A stretch of DNA of 64,000 bases from Symbiodinium natans (taxonomy: Eukaryota; Sar; Dinophyceae; Suessiales; Symbiodiniaceae). Below are positions 36,096-47,124 of this stretch, piece by piece. Location: NCBI GenBank assembly GCA_905221605.1, contig CAJNDS010000456.1, positions 72,418 through 136,417 of the forward strand, written 5' to 3'. The notes beneath the pieces were generated by a model. That model was not told the origin of the DNA and did not search any database. It saw nothing but the letters and a program-made list of their open reading frames with translations. The translations under genes and the position numbers were made by a program. How positions within the stretch are numbered: the first letter of the stretch is position 1; the number at the start of each line of letters is the position of its first letter.

Positions 36096-39000
36096 CTGGC
36101 CAGCGACAAATGCAACGTGCTGGCTCTATGCCAACATCTCAAATCGCAAGGGCCATCCGTGGCTCATCGTTTGGAAAACTACAATAACTACAAAGAGCCT
36201 TTCTCGTTCCGAGGCCGCATTTGCCAGATTCTGCAAACAGGCCTTGGTCATGTTTGCGACAGACAGGCTATATCTGATGTTTTGCAACATTTAGCAACCT
36301 TAGCTAGCATGAAGAAGGAGGTTGCAAGTTCGCATGCTGCAACACGGTGACCTGTTTGACACTTTGGTTCTCGTGGTTTTGGTTTGAAGCTCGCAAGTTC
36401 AAGCATGTTCCATTAGCCTGAGGGCGTTGCCGGGTTGCGATTGAAAGAAGCAAGGTGACTTGAGCCAAGTGTGCGTGATGAACCTAGAATCCTGAAGCTA
36501 AATGCGATGGTTCTCCAAGAGTCAAAAGCCTCTACAGAATGTTGCACAGCAAGGTAAAATTCCTGAGCCCCACGGCCCCAGAATGTACAAACTAAGCTGT
36601 GATGGTTGAAGCATGGACTCCCTGAGAGGGATTTCAACTTTTGTGTGCCTCCGCCTTGTAGCGCTGCACACTTCCATGATCATCACAAAACAAGCCTCCC
36701 TGTCCCGTGGCAGTCGGCAGGCATTTTGCAGAACAAGAGCGTGTCGTGGGACAGGCGGTGGATCGAAGCCGTGCGGCGCTCAGCCACTATAGCGAGTTGG
36801 CATATGGCTGGCACGTGAGCAGCGTGCATGTCATTGGTTGGGGCATCTCCACACGTTCTGAAGTAAGCTCTGGGCACGGCCATTCGGTTGCGGAATGTGG
36901 GCTCCGCCAATTCGGATGTTGGTGGCGGGGGCCGAGGGCCGAGGGCTTTGACTTGGCCTGCAAAATCCCACAACATTTAGCACCTGATCGACAAATTGTT
37001 GACTATTGACAATGGTAGGCCTGGTAGGCACCTACCAATCCAGCATGCCGCAATAGCTGCGGGCTACTTTGTTTAATAGCACGCCCATCTGCTGCAACCC
37101 TGCGAATCCCTGCAGAAGCAGGCTCAGAGTGAAATAGTGCAAAAGCTGACGTCGCCGTTTCAGGCCACTTTCTCAACCGTCCGGCAAACAGATGGTGCGA
37201 CGCTCGCTCAAGTTTTCTGTTGACGGGAAGGAAACAGTAAGACTGGCCAGCTGCCCAGGTACAAGCCTCTCAGCAACTCAGACGTTGCCAAGTTTGCAGA
37301 TGCATACACCAAGGACAGGGCAGAAGTCAGAGCATTTGTCAGGTTCTGGAGATGTGCGTGATTTGGGAAACCAAGTCCCTTCCTTGATGAGCATGCTTGC
37401 CCATTGCATCCCATTGTCATACAAGATTGCCAGTACCTTCAGATGTGATTCTGTCTTTGCAAGCGCTGTCAGAAGAACTTTGGAATGCCAGGCATTTGGT
37501 GTTGGCCTGTATGCCAAAGGGTGAGAGCCGTGGCATGCGGTTAGCATATCAGATTGTGTTCTTGCTGGTAGCAGCTGGTAGGGCATGTTTCACAGTTTCA
37601 CCGGACCGTGTCAGTCTTGTGTAACACAGACTCACGGCCGTGTCAAGTTCCGAGCTGCCCAAGCTTGTTTATCCTGCAGCGTGCGTACTAGGGCAAGTGA
37701 GGGGCAGATGATTGGATAATGGAAGCAGAGCCTACGAAGTCTCCATTCTCCTAGCACATTTCTATGCCTTTCTTTTTGCATTCTTTCGTCACGTAGGAAA
37801 ATGCTCGTCGGCGTATGGGACCAAGCTAACGAGACATTTTCCCAGCTGGCATGTATGGAGAAGGCACTTGACAAATTGCAACTTGACTGAATTGCCTTGA
37901 TTGCATTGGCACTTTGCTGATATCGAGTGGGAATACCTGGGGCATCTGGGGCACTACTCTACGTCAGGCCCACCGAAGACAGATTCACGCCAGTTTCGAT
38001 GTCCTCGCATTTTGGTTTTGTGCCACCTTGGGGCTTGGAGCTTCAAATCTTGGTTGTCTACACGGCTTCCACGTAAAAGAAGCACAGGATGACACGGAGG
38101 AGGTTCAAGATTTTGCAGACCGTGCCGCCTTGCTGTCCGCCTTGCTGTGCAAGCAAGGTATGGCAAGCTGAAGCATGAGGCCATAAAGCAAGTGCCTTAC
38201 AAGCGCGCTGTTGACATGTGCAGAAAGTCTGTGGCACCAGTTCAATCACTGAGGATAAAGAGGCAAGCCAAAGCAGTTGCCGAGCTTGAAACGCCTTTCG
38301 ATTCTTGGCAGCACATTCGTCGCACGAAACATCAAGTACGGATGGCTCGAGTCTCTGCCCTTTGGTCGTTTGGGTTCTTTGCAGCTGCTAGGCCCTGCGG
38401 TCCTTCGGGTAGCCAGCGGAAAATCAAGATATGAAGCCAATCTCCTTGTTTTGCTCGATCTTAGTTAATCTGCCTCGGCCGGCTCAACACGTGGATCATG
38501 GGGCCGTTCCAAGCTGACCACATCTGACCACACACAACATGCTACAATCAACCCATCGCTCATCAACTTCCATTCTCAAAGTCTTGTTCAGAGTTTCCCA
38601 CCATGGGGAGTCCTGCTTGGCCTTGTGCTTGAAGCGTGCTGCTGTCTGCTGCACGACGAAACAGCCAAGTGGAGGGCAAACTGTCGAAGGAGTTTTTTGC
38701 GAAGCCACAAGGGATAGTGCCAAACGCATGGCTCCCATGCGCTTTCATGCTCTCTCCATGTCTCGCTCGCTCGCGCTCTCTCTATCTCTCTCTCTCTCCC
38801 TCTGTCTTTTTCTCTCTTCCTCCATTTGTCTCAGGCCAGTGACCAGGTCAAAAAATGCAGGCCAACTCGGCGCATGCCTCTTCAAGGCTTCAAGATGTTT
38901 CAAGAATGTCCAAGAGCAAGGGCGAACTTCCCAGAACTTCGTAGAACTTCTCGGGCTGGCTGGCTCCATTTTTGTCACGAGACAAGCTACCAGTAGAGCA

Positions 39001-41811
39001 TTTCAGGGCTAAGGGGGACAGAGTTGCGCAATGCATCACAAAGCCAACACGAAAGCTGCTTACCTGTCTCCGCCTGTCGGCCCATTGAGCCTAGTAGGCC
39101 CTTGGATTTCGGGCTTGGCCCGCCGGGCAGAATTTTTCGGTATTCATTTCTGCATTCAAGGAGCATAGAGAGATATTAAGAGCATCAGCCGAAGACTCGT
39201 GTCGGGTGTTTGCAAGGAGCGCAATCTGCGAGAGGCAGGGTTGACTACTGACATTGCCCTCGCATCGCACTCGTCAGAACATGTCCGGTACTACAGCATG
39301 AACCTTTCAGGTTGGAAGGTACTCCATGTGTGCCACAATGCTCATGTGCATTGCTTTGCAAGCCTGGCTTCCGCATGCAGTAGGTCGCTGAGTGCAAAGG
39401 CACAAGTAGCTTGCAAGTTGCTGATAGCCTTCAGATGCCCTAGGCCGGAAAAGCAACATTGACTGTACGTCACTCTAGCATAAAACCCATGCGGCATCTG
39501 GGAAACCAACATGTTTAGGGCATGGTCAGTAGAATGGTATGGTGATCAAGTTGGCGCGAGATGTTGACAAACATCCAGCGCATCGATGCTTGTACATCTC
39601 GCGAGGCGACATCAAACAAAAGATGGGGGTGCCCGAACAGCGTGCGGAGCGTACATTCCATGAGCAGTGTACTTTGTTTAAAGGTTCTTGCTACAACATG
39701 CTGCAACTGTCGTGCGGCCAAGGTCTTGCATGAACTTGCCATTGATTCGCAGACATACAAGTGTCGGCAGAGCCAACCTCGTGGTTCCGCTTTGTCTGCA
39801 GATGCGGTGGTGGCATGTCATGTTGGTTTGTTCTGTGCCGTTGTGAGGAAAATAATGTCCCGCTGCTTCGAAAATCTGAACGGGAATCAAGACAAGCCGG
39901 GACTCCAGATGTTTGGCAACGAAACATGTATGCCCTCGTCCGCAAACCCCTAAACGGTCCATCATGGCACGCAAAGGTGGCGGCGAATCTTGAAGACTTT
40001 GATCTTGTACTTGGCTCAGGAACAGCGAACAGCTCCAGCTTGGAAATCTGATGTCAAACGGGCCTAGTGCTCTTCTAGTGCCCTTCGGAGTCTGCAAGGC
40101 TAGAGTATTTGGTGAAGAACGCCGGGGACAACATTGCCGATGAGCTGCGGCCAACTCAGACAAGAACCTTGTGCTCCGACTAAACATGCAGGTCTGCTGT
40201 CGGATGGCATCAGCAACATGAAACCCGTGGTTCAGGCGTGGAGAACAATTGACCTTTCGTCGCCTTGCCAACTTCCAGTGCAAGGACGAAGGCCAGGATC
40301 GAGGCAGGACATGGACAACTCTGGGCAGCAGACCTTGCAGAGTAGACTCTGGCCTGAACCGGGCAGTGCCACTGTTGCGGAGGCAGTGGCGTGCGAGAGA
40401 AGGCTGTGACACTGTGACATACTGTGAGCCATGACGGTCATGACAGTACAAGCTTACCCTTCAACGAGGGGTTTCAGTTCAGGCCGAAGCACTGGTCAAA
40501 CTTCTCAACGACAAGGCAATTGCTCTGCATCCTGGTGTCACACTGTTCTCATCAACTTTTGCAGGACCTCTTGAAGCTAGAGCGAGAGCAGGCCCAGTAC
40601 GAACTCCTGTCAAAACTTAAGTACCAAGGTGACGCTGTTTTTGTTGCCGCAGGCTAAGCTGCACCACACCAAACTGACTGGTGGTGGACCGACAGCTATC
40701 GTGGGTGGCCAGTTCCTGAGGTGAGGCAACCGATGTCCGAGGCATTGCAAGTTTCCACCCAGGTCGGGGCAGCCAATCGACCACTACAAATTCGTCTGTC
40801 AGCTCGGTCCTGGGGGATGCCTTGAACGAGCTCGACCCCTAAGCAGCTTCGAGCCATGCTTCTCCAATCTCAGGGACCTGCGTGCTGTGCGCTGATGTGC
40901 TTCCTGTGGTTTTGCAGGCTCAGACCGGGAAACGACTCCCGCACCTTGTCAGCTTCTCAAGCTGCAGAGCTGGAGCGGCGCTTCAACAGGCACGCTGCCG
41001 AGTCCTTTCTGCTTCTGCGCCATGTGCGGAAAAGGGCAGGAAAACCGCACTGGCCACAAGACGAATTTACATCTACATGCTGCATACGTAATTGATAATC
41101 CTCAAGATTGTGTGTGCACTGACAGGGCACTGTGGGTATCTTGTGTGAGCTCAGGGCTGCGGGGCATCGCGGAGCATCGTGGAGCATCTGATAGCATCTG
41201 TGGTGACGGGTTTGTGTTCTCTTCAGGGCTGGGCACTTAGACTAGAACACATGCGACATAGTGTCCCGTGTCACCACAGGCACTCCTTCCCCAGTTCGCA
41301 TGCCTAGTGCCACTGCTTTGAATGCTTGCTTGCAACGCGAACGGCAGAGAACGGCGCATTTTGTTGTACAGAGCGCAGGCTAAAAGAAGAGCAGCTTGCT
41401 GAAAGAGCTGCGCGTGAGCGTGGCTACAAGACAGAGGCCATCGACAGTTCACAAGCTTCGTTTTCTGCTTGTGTGTTGTAAGGTTGTATGTTGAGACTGC
41501 ATCTCTCAGAAGCCAATTATGCCAATTTCTATGACATGGCTAGGGACGCGCTACGTCAGATGAAGCAGTTGGGCGTGCGGAGGCATGACCTGCAAAGTGC
41601 AAGATGGTACCAGTGTGTACCAGTAGTTCAGGTGCATGATGCCATCCAGTAGGCATTCCCTGTCCATACTAGCTAAGAAGTGAATCTCGAACGCGGAATC
41701 GTTTGTACTTTACGTACCTTTGCGACTCCTGAACAGCAAGTAGAACAGCAAGAGCCGCTTGAGCACGCTGAAGCCTCTCACGCTCCTTCGTGCTTGTCTA
41801 GTTCCGCTTAG
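36096..41811 (+). CDS. Unknown gene of about 23 small exons (5' incomplete)
   Basis: Exons chained by phase: 36096-36320, 36498-36553, 36721-36814, 36981-37018, 37164-37520, 37797-37863, 37968-38157, 38241-38335, 38385-38408, 38592-38675, 38835-38992, 39189-39310, 39400-39416 (weak), 39551-39683, 39753-40006, 40079-40170, 40236-about 40340, 40453-40515, 40565-40628, 40696-40720, 40918-about 41089, 41372-about 41446, 41496-41596, 41678-41811 (TAG). Nearly all joins are GT or GC donor to AG acceptor with codons correctly completed, for example AG+G at 36553/36721 and TT+G at 40170/40236. Introns are as short as 49 nt; a 70-nt TC-rich tract (about 38,756-38,825) is the polypyrimidine stretch of one acceptor. 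Sample text: DKCNVLALCQHLKSQGPSVA, KMLVGVWDQANETFSQLACM, LARDVDKHPAHRCLYISRGD, ASQAAELERRFNRHAAESF. The C-terminal third is Glu/Arg/Gln-rich and likely coiled-coil. One Cys-rich patch (FVCRCGGGMSCWFVLCRC) lies at about 39,790-39,840. No known domain was recognised. Alternatives: a stop at 38,468 if the 38,408 donor is not used, and unresolved ends of three exons. Confidence 0.55.
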
Positions 41812-41916
41812 CTGAGCTCAATGCAGCAACGTGGCAATTAAAGATTTGCAGCCAGCTTCTTGCAGTCGGGACTGAGGAGTGACAATGCGTTCTCTACTGC
41901 AGGGTTCAATGCACGC

Positions 41917-43926
41917 TCACAGGCAGCAAGGCCACCAAAGGGTTCCAAGAAGCGTCATACAATACGTCGAAACATGCAGACAACGACCATCATGAAGGAT
42001 CTTGGTTGCTGTGTTTCCTGTATCTTGTTGCCGTGCTTCTGCGTGTCCACGCATTTAGTCTTGAAACATCAAAGGCCACGCCTTGACAGAACCTCGACAC
42101 CTCTCAAGACGACACTTTTTTTCACCGGCCACTCGGTCACAAAACCCTCCAAAGCCGGCCAAGACTCCAAAGGAGCGTCATTCTTCCGCTCAGCCGGACA
42201 TGACATGTCCTCCTACTCATCATTGACAAACATCAAATCGGCATGTGCATGTACTTCAAGCATTCTTGGCTGCTTCGCATGCGCCACAGAAAGTCAAAAA
42301 GCAAGCCGCCTAAACTTTCGAACCTTGTTTTCAACGACTGACCTGTCAATCTCGACCATGCTCGTCGCCCTTTGCCACTTTGCTTTCTTTGCGCATGTTT
42401 GCGACATGGCGGACACATTGGCATGCTGAAAAGTTCGCGCGGTCACCACAATGATGAGGAGCTGTGAACTGTCTTGTGAAAATATATGCCACTGCAGGCA
42501 CGATGGGCATCCGGTTATACGGCCAGGCATCATCGTGTGGCCGGCAACGGCGCGTGGATCAAGCCTGCGCTCCAACAGATGTAAACGGCGGTTATTTGTT
42601 TTTCTAGGTGTGGCGTTTCTTTTTCCTAGGTGCCCCCCTGGTCCCCTGGTTCTGCGGTTTGGTTTCTAGGTGTGGCGGGCCCCCTTGGTCCCGTGATCCC
42701 TTCATCCCCTGGTTTTGCGGTCTGTTTTTTCCTGGGTGTGGCCGGACACTTTTTTCCTAGGTGTCGCGGGCCATCTTATTTCGAATCCTCTCCGAACCAA
42801 TCATGCAAGCACAATGTTTGCAAATGGGGAGCGGGGCCTGCGCCCCGAACCCCCGTGCTTATTTTCGCCGTGCAAGCTTGCATGAAGCATCAACTTGCCA
42901 TGAAGCAAACTCATAATCAAACTCATGTGAACTCTTTTCAACCTGTCATTGTAAGCACCCAGTTTGCAACACCCCCGTCTATTTCGAATCCATCCGTGTT
43001 TGTAAATGGGAGGGGGCTGCGCCCCCCGCCACCCCCTAACCCCCCGCTTATTTTCGCCGTGCAAGCTTGCGCTGGGCAACATGTTGCCTTGAAAAGAGCT
43101 TGTTCCAAAGCCCATCTGAGTTCTTGTCATTGTAGGCACCCAGTTTGCAAACAGGGGGGGCGGGGGGTTCCATTCAAAGCCCGTCAAAGCACCGTGTTTG
43201 CAAATGAGGGGGTCCCGCCACACCTAGGAGAGAAACGGGGTCCTGCCACACCTGGAGAGAAAGAAAAGTCCCGCCACACCAAGGAAATCAAAAAGGTCCC
43301 GCCACACCTAGCAAGAAAGTGCCCCTTCCACACCTAGGAAACAATGGCCCGCCACACCTGGGAGAAAAGAAAGGTCCAGCCGCACCTAGGAAAAGACAAA
43401 AAGGTCCGCCACACCTAGAAAATAAAGGGTCCCGACACACGTAGGAGGAAAAACAAGGGACCCGGACACCTACAAAAGGGAACCCCTCCCCCCCGCACAC
43501 CTAGGAACAAAGGGCCCCGCCACACCTAGGAAAGAGAGGGCCCTGCCGCGCCTGGAGAAAAAGGGCCCCGCCACCCAAAGAAGGAGGGATCCATGTCGAG
43601 ATCTTGTCTTGATGTTCGAAAATTCCCGAGAGTTGGGGTGATGCACTTGGATGCACTTGTAGCTAGCTGTCGAAAGGCAGCTTTCCGTGACCATCGTGAT
43701 GCTAGCACCTGAATGTGCTTTGTTGACTCGGTGACCTCAAGAAGAAAAAGTGTCTGGATGGGCCACAAGCTCAGCAACTCAAACGAGCAGGTACTGTACG
43801 TTACTGCGCCCTGTCTTTGCCACATTTGCACACTATGTTTTTGGCTGGCCGGCCCTTGCTGTGCGACACACATCACCGTCGAGATGCAAGATGCGTTGCC
43901 AGTGGGGTCCGGGTCGGAAGCAGGTC
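41917..43926 (-). CDS. Unknown minus-strand multi-exon gene (partial model)
   Basis: Minus-strand exons: 43926-43877; 43793-about 43595 (joined in phase, CG+T); 42425-42310; 42212-42101; 42017-41917 (TGA). The last two join in phase (G+GA) over an 83-nt GT...AG intron. Sample text: DLLPTRTPLATHLAS, ESTKHIQVLASRWSRKAAFR, MSQTCAKKAKWQRATSMVEI, ESWPALEGFVTEWPVKKSVV, and NTATKILHDGRCLHVSTYCM at the C-terminal end. The join between 43,595 and 42,425 crosses the foldback repeat and is not established, so two genes are possible. A plus-strand frame at 43,750-44,006 looks coil-like, but its exons do not chain. The gene ends 105 bp from the plus-strand gene at 36-41.8 kb, tail to tail. Confidence 0.42.
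42600..43575. repeat. Foldback repeat: inverted arrays around three GCAAGCTTGC-family units
   Basis: The left side (42,603-42,775) repeats CCTAGGTGTGGCGGG-type units. The right side (43,212-43,575) holds about a dozen units of the reverse complement CCCGCCACACCTAGGA, spaced 25-37 bp apart by A-rich spacers. In between (42,795-43,210) sit three copies of a unit with TTTGCAAATGGGG, paired G/C runs and CGCCGTGCAAGCTTGC. Transcribed or single-stranded, the two arms could pair over hundreds of bases. Confidence 0.8.
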
Positions 43927-44278
43927 CTGAACAAGGCAACGATGGGCGATCCCATGGATCGAGAATTGCGCATTAAAGAGGAGATCATGTGGCATGAGCG
44001 ACTATAGCAGTAGGGAACAGCGAAAGGGAATGAGTCGGAATGACTGTAGACGAGCTTTGAAATGTATTGAAATGCTTTGAACGAGGCCGAAGATGGGCCA
44101 CCGGATGGCCCGCGAGAAGACCGATTTGGTTTATTCGACCCGCGCTTCGCGCCACAGGACCCCTCCTTTGCTCAGCCTTACTCTCCTTTGTTCTCCCCGT
44201 TTGGTGGTGGTTTTGCTGTTTGCTCTGTGTGGGGAAAGCAGTAGAACTGCGACCAAGTCATTGTTGCAGAAGGTTTTG

Positions 44279-46789
44279 CTAAGTAGGGCGTGGCAAAGGA
44301 GGGCGACTCCGATTCTGATGGTAGCGCGGCTCCTACAGACCTACAGTACGCAACCCCTAAGCTGTACTCACATAAGCTTGTGCACATGAGGTCCAGTCAG
44401 GCCTTCGAATCGTCAGGCAAAGAGCCATGGCAATGCAGAAGAAGCTTTATCTGCAGAGGCCATTATAAGCCCACCTGAAAGTTTTTTGGCCAGGCCGCAC
44501 CGGATGTTGATTTATTGGACCTGGACATGGAAGCTGATGCAAGGCCTTTGCTGCACGTCGCATAGCAATCAGTGCACTGAGGTCTTGTTCGTGTAGTTTG
44601 TCAGTTTGAAACCCATGATCCTTCGTATAGTTACCCATTTGTAGTTGTTCCCCCTTGCTACTGTAGCGATAGGGACTCTCAGACATGTACGGTTTAAGGC
44701 TTTGGGCCTTGCATAACTCGTTTTGCCAATTTTGCCAGCCTTGGAACGCTGCCTTGAAAGAGCTTGAAGCTTCAAAGGCCACCTCTTTCCATGCCTGCAA
44801 GTGATACCATCTTGGAGGACAACTTGAGCGGAAGCGACTAAGAGATCGATCGCTCCCTGTGTGCACTTTGCAGGACAACTCCAGGGCCAGCGCAACTCCA
44901 GCCCTGCCCTCACTTTGGTGTTTTGTGCGGTGCTGTGCGGCTGCCTGGTCACAGCAAGGGCCGTATCTATACACCGGGAAAGCCGACCGGCTTCGATTCT
45001 GAAGCGGTTATCGTAGATGCGTTCGGCAAAGCACGTAGCAAGGGCATCGCAAAGCTTCAAGACGCTAGAAGCGTTAGGACTTCAGGGCTCCAGAGGAAGT
45101 GCAATCACAGAAGGTGTTGTTCGGCTGCTTCCCGTCTGCAAAGAAGAGACTCTCCCGCTGACACAGTAAGATTCTCGCCTTGTGTATATATGGCTTAATC
45201 ATGTTTAATCAGATTGTTCAGGACTGGGCCAGCTTCACGGCGGCGCAGACCCCTTGCATCTGAGCTGAGATCAAATGTGAGATTGCTTGTCTCAGCATAT
45301 GCCTCACTAGGCAGGCCTAGCCCATGGTATGCTAACAGCCGCCCTCAGCATTGTCCAGCCCTGGGCTCTAAAGAGGGACATCCGTTGCCCTAGAAGCTCA
45401 GCTAATCCAGTCATATCGGGCCGGATGGGCCCAGATATGCCCAGATGAACAAAAAGTGGCACAGCAGCCCACAGTGCAGCGCGACCATACCTTGCGATAC
45501 TGAGTTTGCGAAGAAGCTCCGGCTGCAGAACGTGGAGTGGACATGGCGAGTCTCATGGACCGCGGGGCAGTGCTTTTGTCAACACATACTGAAAGGGCAT
45601 CAAGCAGAATTAGCGCATGTCAGCTTTTCGCTCCTCATACACCCTCCTGGGCATTGATGGCTGCCTGTTGATGCGAGGGTATCTGCAAGCCACTCTTGCC
45701 CCAAACACAATCACATCGCATACACTGTGCATCACTCACACTATGCACTTGCGCTTTCGTTCACTCGCCTTGATTATCTCACGCAGTGGGGAGAACATTG
45801 ACACGTGGCCATCCGGTCTTTTGAGCTTGGGGTATTGTCCGGGCATTTGTGGGATTCATGTGGCCGGGCTTGAAGTGGAGGCGCTGGAGGCGCAAGTCCG
45901 TGCTGCTATTCGACGCCGCCCATGCTCCAGTGGTCTCATCTGGTTGTGTTTTGATCACGGCACGGCGGCACATGGCCTGCTGCGCTCCAACGGCAGACTG
46001 GCTCAACCAGTTGTGAGCCCGGCGGGCTTCGGGAAGGTTGCCTTTAAGCAAGCTGCAACGATTTGCAGCGAAACGGTCGCTATCTGCTTGTCCATGTAGG
46101 ACCTCACTAGCTCCACACCCACACCGTCTGCACCGTCTGCCTCGCCTTTGATTCCAAGCTGCATGGCTGCACCACCACGAGGTGAGAACGCCAATGAAAG
46201 CATGTGCCGACCGTTTCTGCCTCCGTACATATCGGTTTGCCAAGCGCAAGATGAAAGGCAAAGTCGGAAGTCGTCTCATTGCGGCTGTACCGTCCGAAAT
46301 TCGGACGGATTTAAAATTCACGAGGTTGCGTTAGTATAGGCTGGGTGGCCACGGGTCGAGGTCTGTTTTGCAGAGAGCTGGCTGCCTCTGCCTGGGCACA
46401 GGCGAAGACAAAGTTCTGTGTCCAGCAGAATTTCGTCAGCCTGGTAGACCAGCTTGTTTAGCAAGGCCTGCCTCAGGATGGTAAAGAAAGAATGTTATTG
46501 ATCATGACGGAACTATATTTTTGGAGGCAGAGTGACATGGAGACCAGAGAGGGCGATCTCAATGGACTTTTGCATTCCTGACAATGTGGTTGGCATGTCT
46601 TGCAAAAAGGCTCACACAGGCGAGGATTCCCCCAGCGTGTGACCGGAATAGAATGTTACAGAATGTTGCCTTAGTGCTGGTGCTGCTGTGCTCTCCCGTC
46701 CTTTTGCTCCTTTCACTGCCCAAATGCTGCACAAGCCCAGGTTTCACAGAAACTGGTTCTGCATCCGCACCGGATCCATTTGAAGGCAT
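44279..46789 (-). CDS. Unknown minus-strand gene of at least 12 exons, with likely start
   Basis: Start ATG at 46789-46787. Exons: 46789-46670; 46471-46392; 46220-46103; 46052-45977; 45934-about 45797; 45682-45643; 45588-45491; one from 45157; one small unresolved exon near 45,050; 44966-44475; 44402-44372; 44332-44279 (TAG). Phases agree from 46471 to 45491 and from 44966 to the stop (AG+C, G+GC, G+TA, AG+G completions). Introns are 39-103 nt, several with AG|GC donors. Sample text: MPSNGSGADAEPVSVKPGLV, KLVYQADEILLDTELCLRLC, MQLGIKGEADGADGVGVELV, LLKGNLPEARRAHNWLSQS, MSTPRSAAGASSQTQYRK. The longest exon (163 codons) has AWKEVAFEASSSFKAAFQGW. The protein looks soluble and low in hydrophobic runs; I recognise no domain. 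The link between 46670 and 46471 needs one more exon. Confidence 0.5.
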
Positions 46790-47090
46790 TGAGTTCAAGT
46801 CAGCTGTAGCCAGCCAGGGTCTCAGACCTCAGAGAAGCGTTTGCTGTGAATTGCTGTGGCTGTATAAGATGTAAGGATGAATATGCAAGCTCGGTCCCGG
46901 CACGCGGTGACAATGACGTTTGGCCCGAGTACTACGCCGAGTACCGGCAAAGCCCAAGCCCAGCCCACAGCCCCAGCCCGCCACCGGCAGCTCCAAAGCT
47001 CCAAAGCACAATATTAAGCATCTTTTTTTGTATATAAATATATACACATGTACAAACATATCTAGATATGTGTAGAATGTGTATAAATGA

Positions 47091-47124
<34 letters not shown>

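Noticed and set aside
39678-40451. 257-codon minus-strand open frame
   Set aside because: It lies antisense to five plus-strand exons that join in phase with good splice sites, and it has no motif of its own.
41860-42429. 189-codon plus-strand frame
   Set aside because: Antisense to three minus-strand exons with matching phases and splice sites, including a terminal exon with a stop.
43750-44006. Plus-strand frame ending in a coil-like C-terminus (RELRIKEEIMWHERL)
   Set aside because: Two minus-strand exons covering its upstream part and the adjacent DNA chain in phase; the plus frame has no good acceptor or partner exon.
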